From NCBI GenBank assembly GCA_024636835.1, contig JAGXGH010000079.1, positions 18,858-82,857 on the forward strand: a stretch of 64,000 nt of DNA, given 5' to 3'. The DNA comes from Verrucomicrobiales bacterium. Its GTDB lineage: Bacteria; Verrucomicrobiota; Verrucomicrobiia; Verrucomicrobiales; SLCJ01. Shown piece after piece: positions 56,701-64,000 of this stretch. Below the pieces are notes generated by a model, which made no database searches, was not told the DNA's origin, and was given only the letters and a program-made list of their open reading frames with translations. The number at the start of each line of letters is the position of its first letter. Positions within the stretch are counted from its first letter, which is position 1. The position numbers and the translations under genes were made by a program.

Positions 56701-57813
56701 GAGCTCAGCTTCGAAAAACCCATGATCCACCATTCGCTCGCCTAAAGCACCACCGACTATGGCGATCCGATCACCAGCTTTCAACTCAAGCACACCTGCA
56801 CCCTTGCCGCTCGGCTTGATCACAAAATCCGCAGGCTTCAGCCCTTTCTTAAAGGTATTAAAACCGTAGAAGGTCGGCTCAAACTCACCTTCGATCTCCA
56901 CATCCACAGACTTGGGCACCTCCAGCCCGAGCCCCCAGAAAACACCGTTCACCACGAGTCGGCGTAAATTCTCATCGTCGAGGTCACTCGCCGCCCCCAT
57001 CGTCGTCGTGACCACGCGTTGTACCCGCTCGCGGTCCTTCGACTTCGGCAGTTCCCTGACCCAAACAACGGGCATCACCGGTGAATTCTTTTCACCCTCC
57101 ACAGCTGGCGAATCCGGCTCGAGCGTCTTCGTCACCAAACCGCGCAGCAGCACCTTCACATCCTCAGGCGGGTGGGCCTCATAAACATCGCTCTCCACGA
57201 AAATCTCACCTACTCCACGAAGAACCGGGTGCGACTCATTGCCAGGTTCGGGGATACCCCTGCATCCCTCTACCTTGTGCTGACCGTGGTGAGAAAGCCA
57301 CGTCTCGCCCAGAATCTCCCGTCCAAAACCCTTTGGCCATTCACCCTTGGAATTGAACGAATATTTTGCCCACTTGCTCGTTGGATCAAATTTAAACGCA
57401 TGCGTCGATGTCCGCAGAGCAACAATCGGCACACCACGTCGAAGCGCTGCATCGAACCGTTCCATCGCCGCATCCTCCCATGCCCTAAAACGCAATGACA
57501 TGACGATCAAATCCGCGCTGTCCAACGCTTCGGAATTCGATAAGGAAGCTGAAGCTGTTGGATCCACATTCCCCTCTTTGTCTAATGAGAACAGAACCGT
57601 GCAGTCGAAGCCCTGTCGTGCGAGAAGTTGCGCGAGCATCGGCAGGGCTTCTTCCGATCGATATTCTTCATCACCTGCCAAAAGCACGATCTTTTTCCCA
57701 AGGCCCGGCTCGCCTTCGGCACCTTTAAAAAAGAGCGAGTCGGTGCGTGCTTTCAAGGAACTGGCGCTTGAGAGCAGAACAAGGAATAGAGCGAGAAAAT
57801 TTGCAAACTTCAT
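53707..57813 (-). CDS. ThuA / SGNH hydrolase / PVC-type heme dehydrogenase fusion
   Basis: The 1368-residue exported protein strings together five parts: signal peptide (1-22), ThuA domain (about 40-310; KIVLLAGDEEYRSEEALPML), SGNH hydrolase (about 345-590; DRIAIVGGALGERMVDHG, ending NELGYKKLAPI), a PVC-type membrane-bound dehydrogenase beta-propeller (about 690-1060; ISLFADEKQFPSLANPVQM, IIDWSNVLIGH), HEAT-like helices, and a cytochrome c domain with CYVCH at 1245-1249 and a candidate Met ligand in PPMMGF. The architecture is typical of Planctomycetota and Verrucomicrobiota and is thought to oxidise sugars in the periplasm with electrons leaving via the heme. In the SGNH part the usual GDS reads GGA at block I, so that domain may lack the nucleophile. 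Confidence 0.9.
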   Translation of the reverse strand: MKFANFLALFLVLLSSASSLKARTDSLFFKGAEGEPGLGKKIVLLAGDEEYRSEEALPMLAQLLARQGFDCTVLFSLDKEGNVDPTASASLSNSEALDSADLIVMSLRFRAWEDAAMERFDAALRRGVPIVALRTSTHAFKFDPTSKWAKYSFNSKGEWPKGFGREILGETWLSHHGQHKVEGCRGIPEPGNESHPVLRGVGEIFVESDVYEAHPPEDVKVLLRGLVTKTLEPDSPAVEGEKNSPVMPVVWVRELPKSKDRERVQRVVTTTMGAASDLDDENLRRLVVNGVFWGLGLEVPKSVDVEIEGEFEPTFYGFNTFKKGLKPADFVIKPSGKGAGVLELKAGDRIAIVGGALGERMVDHGFFEAELYRTYPELDLVIRNLCNSGDTPVFRPHGSRELQFAFEGAEKYAPMEYQVKSNGIGIYQSPDEWLTTVAPDKLMVMFGFTSSFDGQAGVKRFKEALTAYVHHVQGQKYNGSSAPEIVLVSPIAADMKDEVFQKQRTTDLALYTSAIAEVANDTGVLFVDLFNPSAELFSQSATPLTIDGAQMNELGYKKLAPILSMAVFGIGAYAPDVYLDDLLAAVRDKNWIWHNDYNIPNGVHTHGRRYKPFGPSHFPAEIQKMRELAEVRDRAIHAICRNKPFDLAAEDAKTKTLPVTKTNYKPSGKNGSPEYLAGEESLKKITLPDGFEISLFADEKQFPSLANPVQMSFDNQGRLWVACMPSYPHWQPGDPRPNDKLIILEDTDGDGKADKETIFADGLHLPLGFEFTPGGVYLSEADRLSVLVDSDGDDRADRKEVLFYGFDDQDSHHAIGAFCADPSGAIYMSEGVFLHSNVETAYGTVRGRNGGFFRVNPRTHEVRRTAQLSIPNPWGTAFDEWGQPFFLFTSGTNLNWMTRGEMKPTYDKNFPFSFRGSLITKGAIRPTSGLEILSSRHFPEDMQGDLLLNNTIGFLGTRQHALEEDGTGYTLKLRQDLLSSSDGNFRPVDLEIAPDGSLYVIDWSNVLIGHMQHSQRDPLRDHVHGRVFRITCTSRDLVKPAKIAGATIPELLENLKLPELRTRYRTRSELRTHDAREVVDAVESWVSKLDAADPAYPRLLCEALWVTWGAEAVSEGILDKVLTSSDHRARAAGTRVVRFNLDTLPDSKERLLQAAGDQHGRVRMEALIGASWLPSEGGLEILGEVEKQEVDPWIKESLGWVKSSLNGGLPNDSDKEQINVPKHLAKTDASLYSLGHEVFSRDAHCYVCHQKTGQGLDPIYPPLAGSEWVTGNEERLIKLVLNGLTGAIEVNGKAYGDVVPPMMGFKDLIPSDNEVAAVLTYVRNSWGNKATAVSPQKVKEVRATLVDRIEPWTAEELLEAHPMPTPKK

Positions 57814-58008
57814 GTGTGGAGTATTTAGGGCGTTTCACCCCCTAGAAAAAGGGAATTCGTAGCAATCTACTGCGGATGAAACCGATCCAATATTTCACAA
57901 AAACTACAATAAAGACCTTGGTGCAGCTGCATTCGCCACAACATAGGCAAAAATAATTCCACCGATTTTGAAATAGCTTCCCAGCGTTAAATCGCTTAGT
58001 GATTCACC

Positions 58009-58617
58009 ATGGTTAAGATTTTCAGCAAGGCTCTATGCATAGTTGCCCTACTCCCTCTCGCCTCCTGCATCACTTCCAACACAGGTTCCGCCGCCGCCTA
58101 TCTGGCTGGAATCGGCAGAACACCCGCACCGACGACTGACGGCCCATCTTGGAACACCTATTCCTTCTGGGACGATGACAAATCAGGTGGATCGCCGCGC
58201 ATCGTCGTCAACCTCGACGAGCAAATGGCGAAGTTCTATCGCGGACAGACCTTGGTTGGCGTCGCGGGCATTTCCTCCGGTAGCGAAGGCCATCGCACGC
58301 CCGCTGGAAACTATAAGATACTCGAAAAAATCGTCGATAAACACTCTACCCTCTACGGCCATATCGAAGACGCCTACGGAACAGTCGTCAACGACGATGC
58401 CACACCAAATACCCCCGTGCCCGCTGGCTGCAAATACGTTCCAGCTCCCATGCCCTACTGGATGCGCCTCACCAACGATGGCGTTGGAATGCACCAAGGA
58501 TTCCTACCCGGCTACGCAGCGAGTCACGGTTGCATCCGCATGGACAAAAAAGTCATCCGCGATTTCTTCAACGCTGCTCGTGTTGGCACACCGGTTAAGG
58601 TCATCAACACTCACTAA
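58009..58617 (+). CDS. L,D-transpeptidase (YkuD) lipoprotein
   Basis: The 202-residue protein has a lipoprotein signal (IVALLPLASC, Cys 20) and a YkuD domain with GMHQG and the active-site block SHGCIRM (Cys near 178). L,D-transpeptidases cross-link peptidoglycan or attach proteins to it. It is single and convergent with a small membrane protein, with which its last four bases overlap. Confidence 0.93.
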   Translation: MVKIFSKALCIVALLPLASCITSNTGSAAAYLAGIGRTPAPTTDGPSWNTYSFWDDDKSGGSPRIVVNLDEQMAKFYRGQTLVGVAGISSGSEGHRTPAGNYKILEKIVDKHSTLYGHIEDAYGTVVNDDATPNTPVPAGCKYVPAPMPYWMRLTNDGVGMHQGFLPGYAASHGCIRMDKKVIRDFFNAARVGTPVKVINTH

Positions 58618-58964
58618 ACGAAAGAAAGCGCTTTGAACAGCCCAAGGTAAGCCGCAATACTCGAGAGGGTGATAATGATCGCCCACAGCGCACCTTTCGG
58701 CAGCACTTGGCGCTTGGCAACAACGAGCAAACCACCGAGCACTAGCCAGATCAGCAATTTCGTCACTATACCCGGCGACATGATATTGTAATGAAACTTC
58801 GCCTGCATTCCAAACCCACCAAGCAGCATCAAAAACATTCCGACCCCGTGTAAAATCGCATAGGGTTTGAAGGTTTCCTTGGTTGCCGCAATTGCCCCAC
58901 CCAAGCCGAGTAGGAAAATGATAAGTCCAACGAGGTGAAGAAATTTGTAAATCTGAGGATCCAT
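58614..58964 (-). CDS. Four-helix membrane protein (hypothetical)
   Basis: From ATG 58964 (MDPQIYKFLHL) the 116-residue protein has four membrane helices (about 5-22, 35-52, 62-80, 88-108) and short loops. The overall layout resembles small DUF420/SirB2-like proteins, not firmly. A longer start at 59003 adds 13 residues and would approach the divergent serB-like gene. Function is unknown. Confidence 0.75.
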   Translation of the reverse strand: MDPQIYKFLHLVGLIIFLLGLGGAIAATKETFKPYAILHGVGMFLMLLGGFGMQAKFHYNIMSPGIVTKLLIWLVLGGLLVVAKRQVLPKGALWAIIITLSSIAAYLGLFKALSFV

Positions 58965-59014
58965 AGCAGTAGCAGGTATACGCCACTCAAAGCCATTCGG
59001 CAACGCACTATCAC

Positions 59015-59683
59015 ATGACGAAATCCAGTAAACTTCTCTTTCTCGACTGCGACTCCACTCTTTCCGCGATCGAAGGCGTCGATGAACTCGCTCTTCTTAA
59101 GGGCGAAAAAACTTTCGCCGCCGTCAAACGACTCACCAATAAAGCGATGGACGGGCAAATCGCGATTGGCGATATCTTTTCAAAACGCCTCAAGCTCATT
59201 CGACCCAGCAAGGCCGATGTGGACTTCGTGGCGCAACTCTACATCGATAAAATCGAGCCAACGGCAGCAGAAACGATCGCTGCGGCGAAGCAACGCGGGT
59301 GGACTGTTGTCATTCTTTCCGGCGGCTTCAGCGACGTGATCATTCCGCTCGCCGAGCATCTCAACATCAAACACATCGAGGCCGTCGGCCTGAAGTTCGA
59401 CGACAGCGGCAACTACGCAGGATTCGACAAAGATGCACCAACCACCCGCAATGGAGGTAAACCCGAAGTCATCGAGCAATGGCTTCAAAACCACATCGAC
59501 GCGATTACCGTGATGGTCGGCGATGGCGTATCCGACCTCGAAACCGATGAAACCGTCGACCTTTTTGTAGGCTTCGGCGGGTTTGTCACCCGACCCGCCG
59601 TAAAGAAAGCGTCCGAACACTTCGTCACCTCTCTGGACGCATTGCTTCCTCTTCTTGATGCTATCGACGGTTCTAAGATATAA
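59015..59683 (+). CDS. serB: HAD-family phosphatase, phosphoserine phosphatase-like
   Basis: The 222-residue protein has the three HAD motifs: DCDSTLSAIEGVDELA (nucleophile Asp), LSGGFSDVI (Ser) and MVGDGVSDLET (Asp pair). The EGVDELA segment after the nucleophile resembles phosphoserine phosphatases, the last step of serine synthesis. A related small-molecule phosphatase role cannot be excluded. The aldo-keto reductase begins 7 bases after the stop. Confidence 0.82.
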   Translation: MTKSSKLLFLDCDSTLSAIEGVDELALLKGEKTFAAVKRLTNKAMDGQIAIGDIFSKRLKLIRPSKADVDFVAQLYIDKIEPTAAETIAAAKQRGWTVVILSGGFSDVIIPLAEHLNIKHIEAVGLKFDDSGNYAGFDKDAPTTRNGGKPEVIEQWLQNHIDAITVMVGDGVSDLETDETVDLFVGFGGFVTRPAVKKASEHFVTSLDALLPLLDAIDGSKI

Positions 59684-59690
59684 TCATTTC

Positions 59691-60710
59691 ATGCCTGCCT
59701 ACCAACCATCCCCAGATCGCTACAGCACCATGGAGTTCCGCCGATCCGGAGCCAGTGGGGTAAAGCTACCCGCTCTCTCGCTCGGCTTATGGCATAACTT
59801 CGGCGGTAACGACGACCATTCTCAAGCCCGTGCCGTCCTCCATCATGCTTTTGATTCGGGGATCACTCACTTCGACCTCGCCAACAACTACGGTCCGCCT
59901 CCCGGTTCCGCAGAATTGATTTTCGGGCGTTTCCTCCGTCAAGATTTCTCCAATCACCGCGACGAGCTTCTGCTCTCCACCAAAGCAGGGCATCTCATGT
60001 GGGACGGCCCCTACGGAGATTGGGCCAGTAAAAAGCACCTCACAGCCAGCCTCGACCAAAGTCTCAAACGGATGGCGACCGACTATGTGGATATTTTCTA
60101 CACCCATCGACCGGACCCAGAAACCCCACTCGAAGAAACTGCCGAAGCCCTCGCGGGTTTTGTCCGCCAAGGCAAAGCGCTCTACATCGGGATTTCAAAA
60201 TACGACAAACACAGCACTGCCGAGATGGTAAAACTTCTCCGCGAACATCGTGTGCCAGTGATCATCCACCAGCACATCTACAACCTGCTTAACCGCTGGC
60301 CAGAAGACGCTGAAATCTTTCCCGTCGCCAAGCAACACGGACTTGGCTGCATCTGTTTTTCTCCGCTTGCCCAAGGAATGCTCACCGAAAAATACCTCGA
60401 TAAAATTCCACAAGGGTCACGAGCAGAAAGGGCGGACGGCTTCCTCACCTCGGATCAGGTGAACGACAACATCGAGAAAGTTCGCGCGCTGAAAGTCATT
60501 GCCGAAGAACGCGATGAACCGCTCCCCGTAATGGCTCTGGCATGGGTGCTCGAAAACCCAAGCGTCACCTCTGCACTTATCGGCGCACGCACCGTCGATC
60601 AACTCAAGGGCAACTTAGCCGCCCTCGGGCGACCAGCGTTCTCCGCCTCACAGATCGCGCGCATCGACACCATCACTCGGACTGGTCAGACTGGCCTACA
60701 TTCAGGATAG
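59691..60710 (+). CDS. Aldo-keto reductase, YghZ/MgrA family
   Basis: From ATG 59691 (MPAYQPSPDRYSTMEFRR) the 339-residue protein matches the YghZ-type reductases that act on L-glyceraldehyde 3-phosphate and methylglyoxal: FDLANNYGPPPGSAE with the catalytic Tyr, LLSTKAG with the Lys, and FSPLAQGMLTEKY, SALIGARTVDQLK near the NADPH site. Its 3' end overlaps the convergent LysR gene by 38 bases. Confidence 0.93.
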   Translation: MPAYQPSPDRYSTMEFRRSGASGVKLPALSLGLWHNFGGNDDHSQARAVLHHAFDSGITHFDLANNYGPPPGSAELIFGRFLRQDFSNHRDELLLSTKAGHLMWDGPYGDWASKKHLTASLDQSLKRMATDYVDIFYTHRPDPETPLEETAEALAGFVRQGKALYIGISKYDKHSTAEMVKLLREHRVPVIIHQHIYNLLNRWPEDAEIFPVAKQHGLGCICFSPLAQGMLTEKYLDKIPQGSRAERADGFLTSDQVNDNIEKVRALKVIAEERDEPLPVMALAWVLENPSVTSALIGARTVDQLKGNLAALGRPAFSASQIARIDTITRTGQTGLHSG

Positions 60711-61623
60711 CATCCGCTGCCACGCCCTCGCCCAAGGGAAAACGATGGTCGCGAAGTTCGCGAACCAGCTCACTCGCAGGCAAGCTCATCGGCGTGCACT
60801 TTTTGGAGACAATACCAATCGGCAACCACATGTCCGACGAATTGATCTCCACAATCTTCAGCGTTTGCTGAGAATGCTCATCCATGACTGCTTGCTCAGG
60901 CAAAATACCCAGTAAGCCCTCCACCATGATGGCCCGCTTCACCGCATCGGGATAACGAAGATCGAGCACCACATCGATATCCACCTTCGCCTTCTTGAAT
61001 ATCGCAGCCAAGGTCGCGCTAGAAAATCGATCCGAGGCACTCCAGACAAAACGTTCACCACGCAGTTCGCGCATTCCCACAGACCCATAGCGCGCCAAGC
61101 GATGGTGTGGCGGACAGACCAGAACCAGACGTTCGTGCCACACCGTTTCCACCACAAAACCTTCGCGCTTCTCGGGAAATGGCAATAAGGCGAAATCCAC
61201 CTCTCCACTCTCTACGGACGCGTAGCCTGCCTCCCACTCAAGATAGGACTTTTGCACAGAAATGAATGGATACTTTCTTTTGAACGATCGTCTCACTTCC
61301 TCAAGTTCATGCAGACCGAGATTGGTGACCGTTGCCACCTTCACATCGCCACGCGGCACATCTCCGGCACGAAGAATCTTCTCTGGAATCCCTGTGAAAA
61401 CCTCAAGCATCTGCTCAGCCGCTTGGAGGAACACCTGACCTTCAACAGTGAGCGACATCTGCTTCCCTCCTCCACGCTCAATCAGCGTCACCGTATAGCG
61501 TTTCTCCAGCGCACGGATCTGCTGGCTCACCGCACTTTGGGTGAGCAGGTTTCTCTCCGCAGCCGCCGAAAAGCTTCCCGTCTCGGCGAGATCGCAAAAA
61601 ACTTTCAGTGATTCAACGTGCAT
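60673..61623 (-). CDS. LysR-family transcriptional regulator
   Basis: The 316-residue protein has the N-terminal HTH (LKVFCDLAETGSFSAAAERNLLTQSAVSQQIRALE) and a LysR substrate-binding domain. The subgroup resembles CysL/CbbR-type regulators. It is convergent with the aldo-keto reductase gene, and its last 38 bases overlap that gene. The regulated target is not obvious. Confidence 0.93.
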   Translation of the reverse strand: MHVESLKVFCDLAETGSFSAAAERNLLTQSAVSQQIRALEKRYTVTLIERGGGKQMSLTVEGQVFLQAAEQMLEVFTGIPEKILRAGDVPRGDVKVATVTNLGLHELEEVRRSFKRKYPFISVQKSYLEWEAGYASVESGEVDFALLPFPEKREGFVVETVWHERLVLVCPPHHRLARYGSVGMRELRGERFVWSASDRFSSATLAAIFKKAKVDIDVVLDLRYPDAVKRAIMVEGLLGILPEQAVMDEHSQQTLKIVEINSSDMWLPIGIVSKKCTPMSLPASELVRELRDHRFPLGEGVAADAILNVGQSDQSE

Positions 61624-61751
61624 GATCGAAAACGGTAAGTCATGTGCTTAAAGGAAGATACTGACAAGCGCAACCCTCAATACTATCCGCACCCCCCACT
61701 TACCTCCTAACGGTCGCCCGAAACATTCAGACTCATCCAATCCACACCTAC

Positions 61752-61785
61752 GCCTCCTGCCTTCTGCCTCCTGCCTCCTGCCTCC
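61752..61785. repeat. Low-complexity 7-base tandem repeat (GCCTCCT)
   Basis: Five units of GCCTCCT / GCCTTCT in non-coding DNA downstream of plsC. Similar pyrimidine-rich tracts occur elsewhere between genes (near 33000). Confidence 0.6.
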
Positions 61786-61800
61786 ATTCTCTAATCCGAA

Positions 61801-62421
61801 CTACCTTCCACAGTCAGAGGGAAGCTCAATCGCCTCGATCGCCGCCATCGCCGTCTCGGCATACGCTTTATAGAGTGCCTTCCCCTTCAACTCTGGATCG
61901 AGACCCGAAAAGTCGACAGGCTTTCCGAACACCACGGTCACCGGCACTCGCTTGGCTTTGCTGGCACCACGAGGGAGCGCTTCATAGGCACCAAACACGC
62001 GGACTGGCAGCACAGGTGCTCCACTCTTCGCAATCACCAGGCCAACACCGGCCTCCGCCTTCTGAATCGTTCCGTCCCAAGAGCGTGCACCTTCGGGAAA
62101 GAGCAATACCCTCTCACCCGACTTCAGTCGCTTGATGATATTTTTCAAGCTACTCATGTCGTTCCCCTCCTGGTCGACAGGCACCGCATTCAGACGAGGC
62201 AGCAACCAGGCAAACGCCCCTTTGAAGAGTGTTTTACGAGCCAGGTAGTGAATCGAGCTATTGAACGCAACGCCGACGGTTGGCGGATCGAGGAAACTCA
62301 CGTGATTCGACACGATGAGGACGGATCCCTCTTCAATAATATTTTCACGATGGACCACCTTGTGTTTGAAGAAAATCTTCAACACCAACCAACAGAGCAA
62401 TCGAAAAAAACGGTAAATCAT
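61801..62421 (-). CDS. plsC: 1-acylglycerol-3-phosphate acyltransferase
   Basis: The 206-residue protein has the PlsC catalytic motif NHVSFLD (NHx4D) near 37 and the FPEGARS block near 109. An N-terminal hydrophobic stretch anchors it in the inner membrane. It makes phosphatidic acid. In this family acyl acceptor choice is not predictable from sequence. Confidence 0.93.
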   Translation of the reverse strand: MIYRFFRLLCWLVLKIFFKHKVVHRENIIEEGSVLIVSNHVSFLDPPTVGVAFNSSIHYLARKTLFKGAFAWLLPRLNAVPVDQEGNDMSSLKNIIKRLKSGERVLLFPEGARSWDGTIQKAEAGVGLVIAKSGAPVLPVRVFGAYEALPRGASKAKRVPVTVVFGKPVDFSGLDPELKGKALYKAYAETAMAAIEAIELPSDCGR

Positions 62422-62624
62422 AGATCAACAAAAACGTGCCCCACCGCCATCCACCATGAAAGCGATCATGTCAAAAAAAGTTCGTCACTCTGTGCATCCT
62501 CCCTCTCTCCGCCTCAGCCGCACTTTCCCACCGCGCTCCGACGTAAAAAAACGCGGCTAGAGAAAACTTGTAAAGTTCCGGCCCTCGCAGTCAGAGACCC
62601 CAGATTATGGGTGTCCTAGTTGCG

Positions 62625-63131
62625 TCATAAACAGGGCGGCTGATAGGGGGTGCGGTGTCTCGTCTTGTTCTCCTTGTTTTCTTGTGCGGATGCGCCGTTA
62701 GAGTCTTGGACTGTGATCTTGGTTCGATCTTCGTCAGGGAACTCGATTCTGACGGCCTTCTCCGTGGCGACGAGGACATCAGCGATTGAAAGTGGATATT
62801 GTTCCGGCTTCGTGGCCTTCGTTGCATCTATGGTGATCGAAGTGACACGACCGTCCTTATCTTCGGAACTCATCTCCACGGTAATGCCATAAATTGAGAT
62901 CAGGTTTAGATCACCATCAGACCCATCCACCGCGGTTGGATCCGAAAACAATGTGATCCAGAACATCGCACTAGAGTTGTTTAGGATCTTAGGAACCTCG
63001 ATGAACTGAATCTTTGCGTCTCCTGCACTGCCGAGAAAATAGAGCGGTTGGGTGATCGAAGTTAGCGTCGGCGTGGTCGCACTGACCAACCCGGTTCCTA
63101 CTATCAAGGCTGCTAAAATTAGGCTTTTCAT
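62625..63131 (-). CDS. Small exported protein of unknown function
   Basis: The 168-residue product begins with a signal peptide (MKSLILAALIVGTGLVSA). The mature part has a beta-rich middle (MFWITLFSDPTAVDGSDGDLNLISIYGI), and the C-terminal 30 residues are polar and of poor complexity, as if the frame had been extended by a downstream frame change. I recognise no family. The - strand carries ATGGGTGTCCTA-type repeat DNA just after it (62606). Confidence 0.6.
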   Translation of the reverse strand: MKSLILAALIVGTGLVSATTPTLTSITQPLYFLGSAGDAKIQFIEVPKILNNSSAMFWITLFSDPTAVDGSDGDLNLISIYGITVEMSSEDKDGRVTSITIDATKATKPEQYPLSIADVLVATEKAVRIEFPDEDRTKITVQDSNGASAQENKENKTRHRTPYQPPCL

Positions 63132-63165
63132 CAGTCGGGGTTTTCTTGGAGAACGTCAAAAGTGA

Positions 63166-63260
63166 TGGCAACCCCACTAGCGAGGGCCAACGTCGAACGC
63201 GGGGTTGAGGTTGAAACTATAGGAAATCATCGCTGATAAAGGGGCTAGTGGGGGTTGCCA
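63166..63260. repeat. Long inverted repeat between two unknown genes
   Basis: GGCAACCCCACTAGC (63166-63180) and GCTAGTGGGGGTTGCC (63245-63260) are inverted copies with one extra base in the right arm, separated by about 64 bases. The right arm encodes the last residues (GNPH) and stop of the - strand gene at 63245. It lacks the core triplets of an integron attC site. Confidence 0.6.
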
Positions 63261-63751
63261 TCCACGGTTTGTTCGCCGCTTTGTTTATCGCTCGCGTCAA
63301 GCCTCCTGAAAATAGAGTCGTAAATCTCCGAAGTGGACGTAGCCCAATTGGTATCATCATCGTAAAACTTCTGAAGATTCTGCATGATGAATTCACATGC
63401 GCGTCTGATATCGCCTTCGATCTTGAAGGCCTGCTCCGGGCGATGCATGATTTGCAATTCAACTGCCATCGCGAACTGGCCTGGAAAAACGTAATCGTAT
63501 TCACTGTCAGGAGATCTAGCGTATTCTTCGAAGACTTGAAAGTAATATACGAATCCCGTGCCCTGCAATCTCCCGTAGGGCTCCAAAATCCAAGTGCACT
63601 CAATCTCGTTCAACCGTTTCCGAACAGCGTCCAACGATTTACCGCCAAACTCATCGACGATCTCCCACTGAAGAGCAGGATGGATAGCGCCGACAAGCTC
63701 TTCGATCGATGGAGGCGCTTCAAGCATGGCGAGGATTATCTTTTGGCACAA
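63245..63751 (-). CDS. Hypothetical cytoplasmic protein
   Basis: The 168-residue product is acidic, with no signal or membrane helix. Its sequence looks like a real domain (GAIHPALQWEIVDEFGGKSLDAV; a long helix around EGDIRRACEFIMQNLQKFYDD). I recognise no family. Its 3' end lies inside a long inverted repeat, and structured repeat DNA lies upstream, so it may be a mobile-cassette gene. Confidence 0.6.
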   Translation of the reverse strand: MCQKIILAMLEAPPSIEELVGAIHPALQWEIVDEFGGKSLDAVRKRLNEIECTWILEPYGRLQGTGFVYYFQVFEEYARSPDSEYDYVFPGQFAMAVELQIMHRPEQAFKIEGDIRRACEFIMQNLQKFYDDDTNWATSTSEIYDSIFRRLDASDKQSGEQTVDGNPH

Positions 63752-63869
63752 CGTCCGAGCGCTGGCACCCGCTACCGGGAGTAACGCATCGCAACAGGGT
63801 TAAGTGTTCGAGTAACGAGGGTCATTTCGACTCGCCAGAGGTAGCGGGTTGCTCAGCCGCGCCTTGAAA

Positions 63870-63974
63870 CTCATCTAAGCCCTCGTTTTGAGGCGTGAGT
63901 AAATTGGCTCTGGAAGGCGGGAGCCGTAGATGCGGATCCCTTGAGCGCCTCCCAGAAACCAACCCTTAGATGAG
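63870..63974. repeat. Nested inverted repeat, possible structured RNA or element end
   Basis: CTCATCTAAG (63870-63879) and CTTAGATGAG (63965-63974) form a perfect 10-base outer stem. Inside are CCTC-GTTTT-GAGG and TCTGGAAGGCG / CGCCTCCCAGA (10 of 11). The result is a three-stem cloverleaf of about 105 bases in DNA with no gene. Direction unknown. Confidence 0.5.
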
Positions 63975-64000
63975 GAAATAATAAATAAATGAAATACCAC

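Noticed and set aside
62456..62560. Short ORF MKAIMSKK... with a signal-like continuation in another frame after a run of seven A
   Set aside because: A frameshift must be assumed, the product would be about 29 residues, and no neighbour supports it. Left as a curiosity.
63870..63974. Integron attC site or group II intron domain V
   Set aside because: The RYYYAAC/GTTRRRY core boxes are not in the right places, and the AGC...GAAA domain V bases are missing.

Overview
The window reads as chromosome of a member of the Verrucomicrobiota, probably a Rubritalea- or Verrucomicrobiaceae-like bacterium. The main reasons are a 1368-residue ThuA / SGNH / PVC-type membrane-bound dehydrogenase / cytochrome c fusion, an SHD1-domain secreted hydrolase, Verrucomicrobiota-type AraC and sigma/anti-sigma genes, many Tat- and lipoprotein-exported small proteins, and weak Shine-Dalgarno sites. 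I identified no rRNA, tRNA or CRISPR array. This placement is inference from gene content, not from a marker gene.

Layout. 0-5.5 kb is accessory and rearranged: two copies of an SGNH hydrolase gene, a Fic AMPylase, a 5'-truncated alcohol dehydrogenase, an AT-rich lipoprotein gene and a short gene remnant. 5.5-14.6 kb holds two compact same-strand groups: FtsX permease / AttH-like lipocalin / YkgJ, then an unknown 812-residue exported protein / MoxR ATPase / GlcD-like oxidase. A 6S RNA candidate with its own terminator lies at 14.7 kb. 15-36.6 kb is mostly housekeeping: GNAT-nitrilase, ribF, UspA, SulP with a structured leader, blc lipocalin, CDGSH protein, SNF2 helicase, argG, an ECF sigma / anti-sigma pair, ftsK, ridA, mnmH, an M24 aminopeptidase and an SHD1 hydrolase.

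36.8-48.5 kb is an accessory, visibly GC-richer island bounded by gene debris (an RND-pump tail at one end, a TonB-receptor fragment at the other). It contains a RAYT transposase with its REP/BIME elements, a very large bacterial-PH-domain membrane protein, an AraC regulator, a DUF362 gene broken by one in-frame amber codon, a NapH/NapG-like polyferredoxin, and larE-larB-larC for the nickel-pincer cofactor. No larA is present, so the cofactor user is either elsewhere or, speculatively, linked to the DUF362/ferredoxin pair.

48.5-64 kb returns to core functions: carA, an FHA protein, purA, uppS, a TatD-like hydrolase, the giant ThuA/SGNH/heme protein, an L,D-transpeptidase, a SerB-like phosphatase, an aldo-keto reductase, a LysR regulator and plsC. 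Two unknown small genes next to long inverted repeats follow. Several dispersed intergenic repeat families recur through the window, and they are the least explained part of it.
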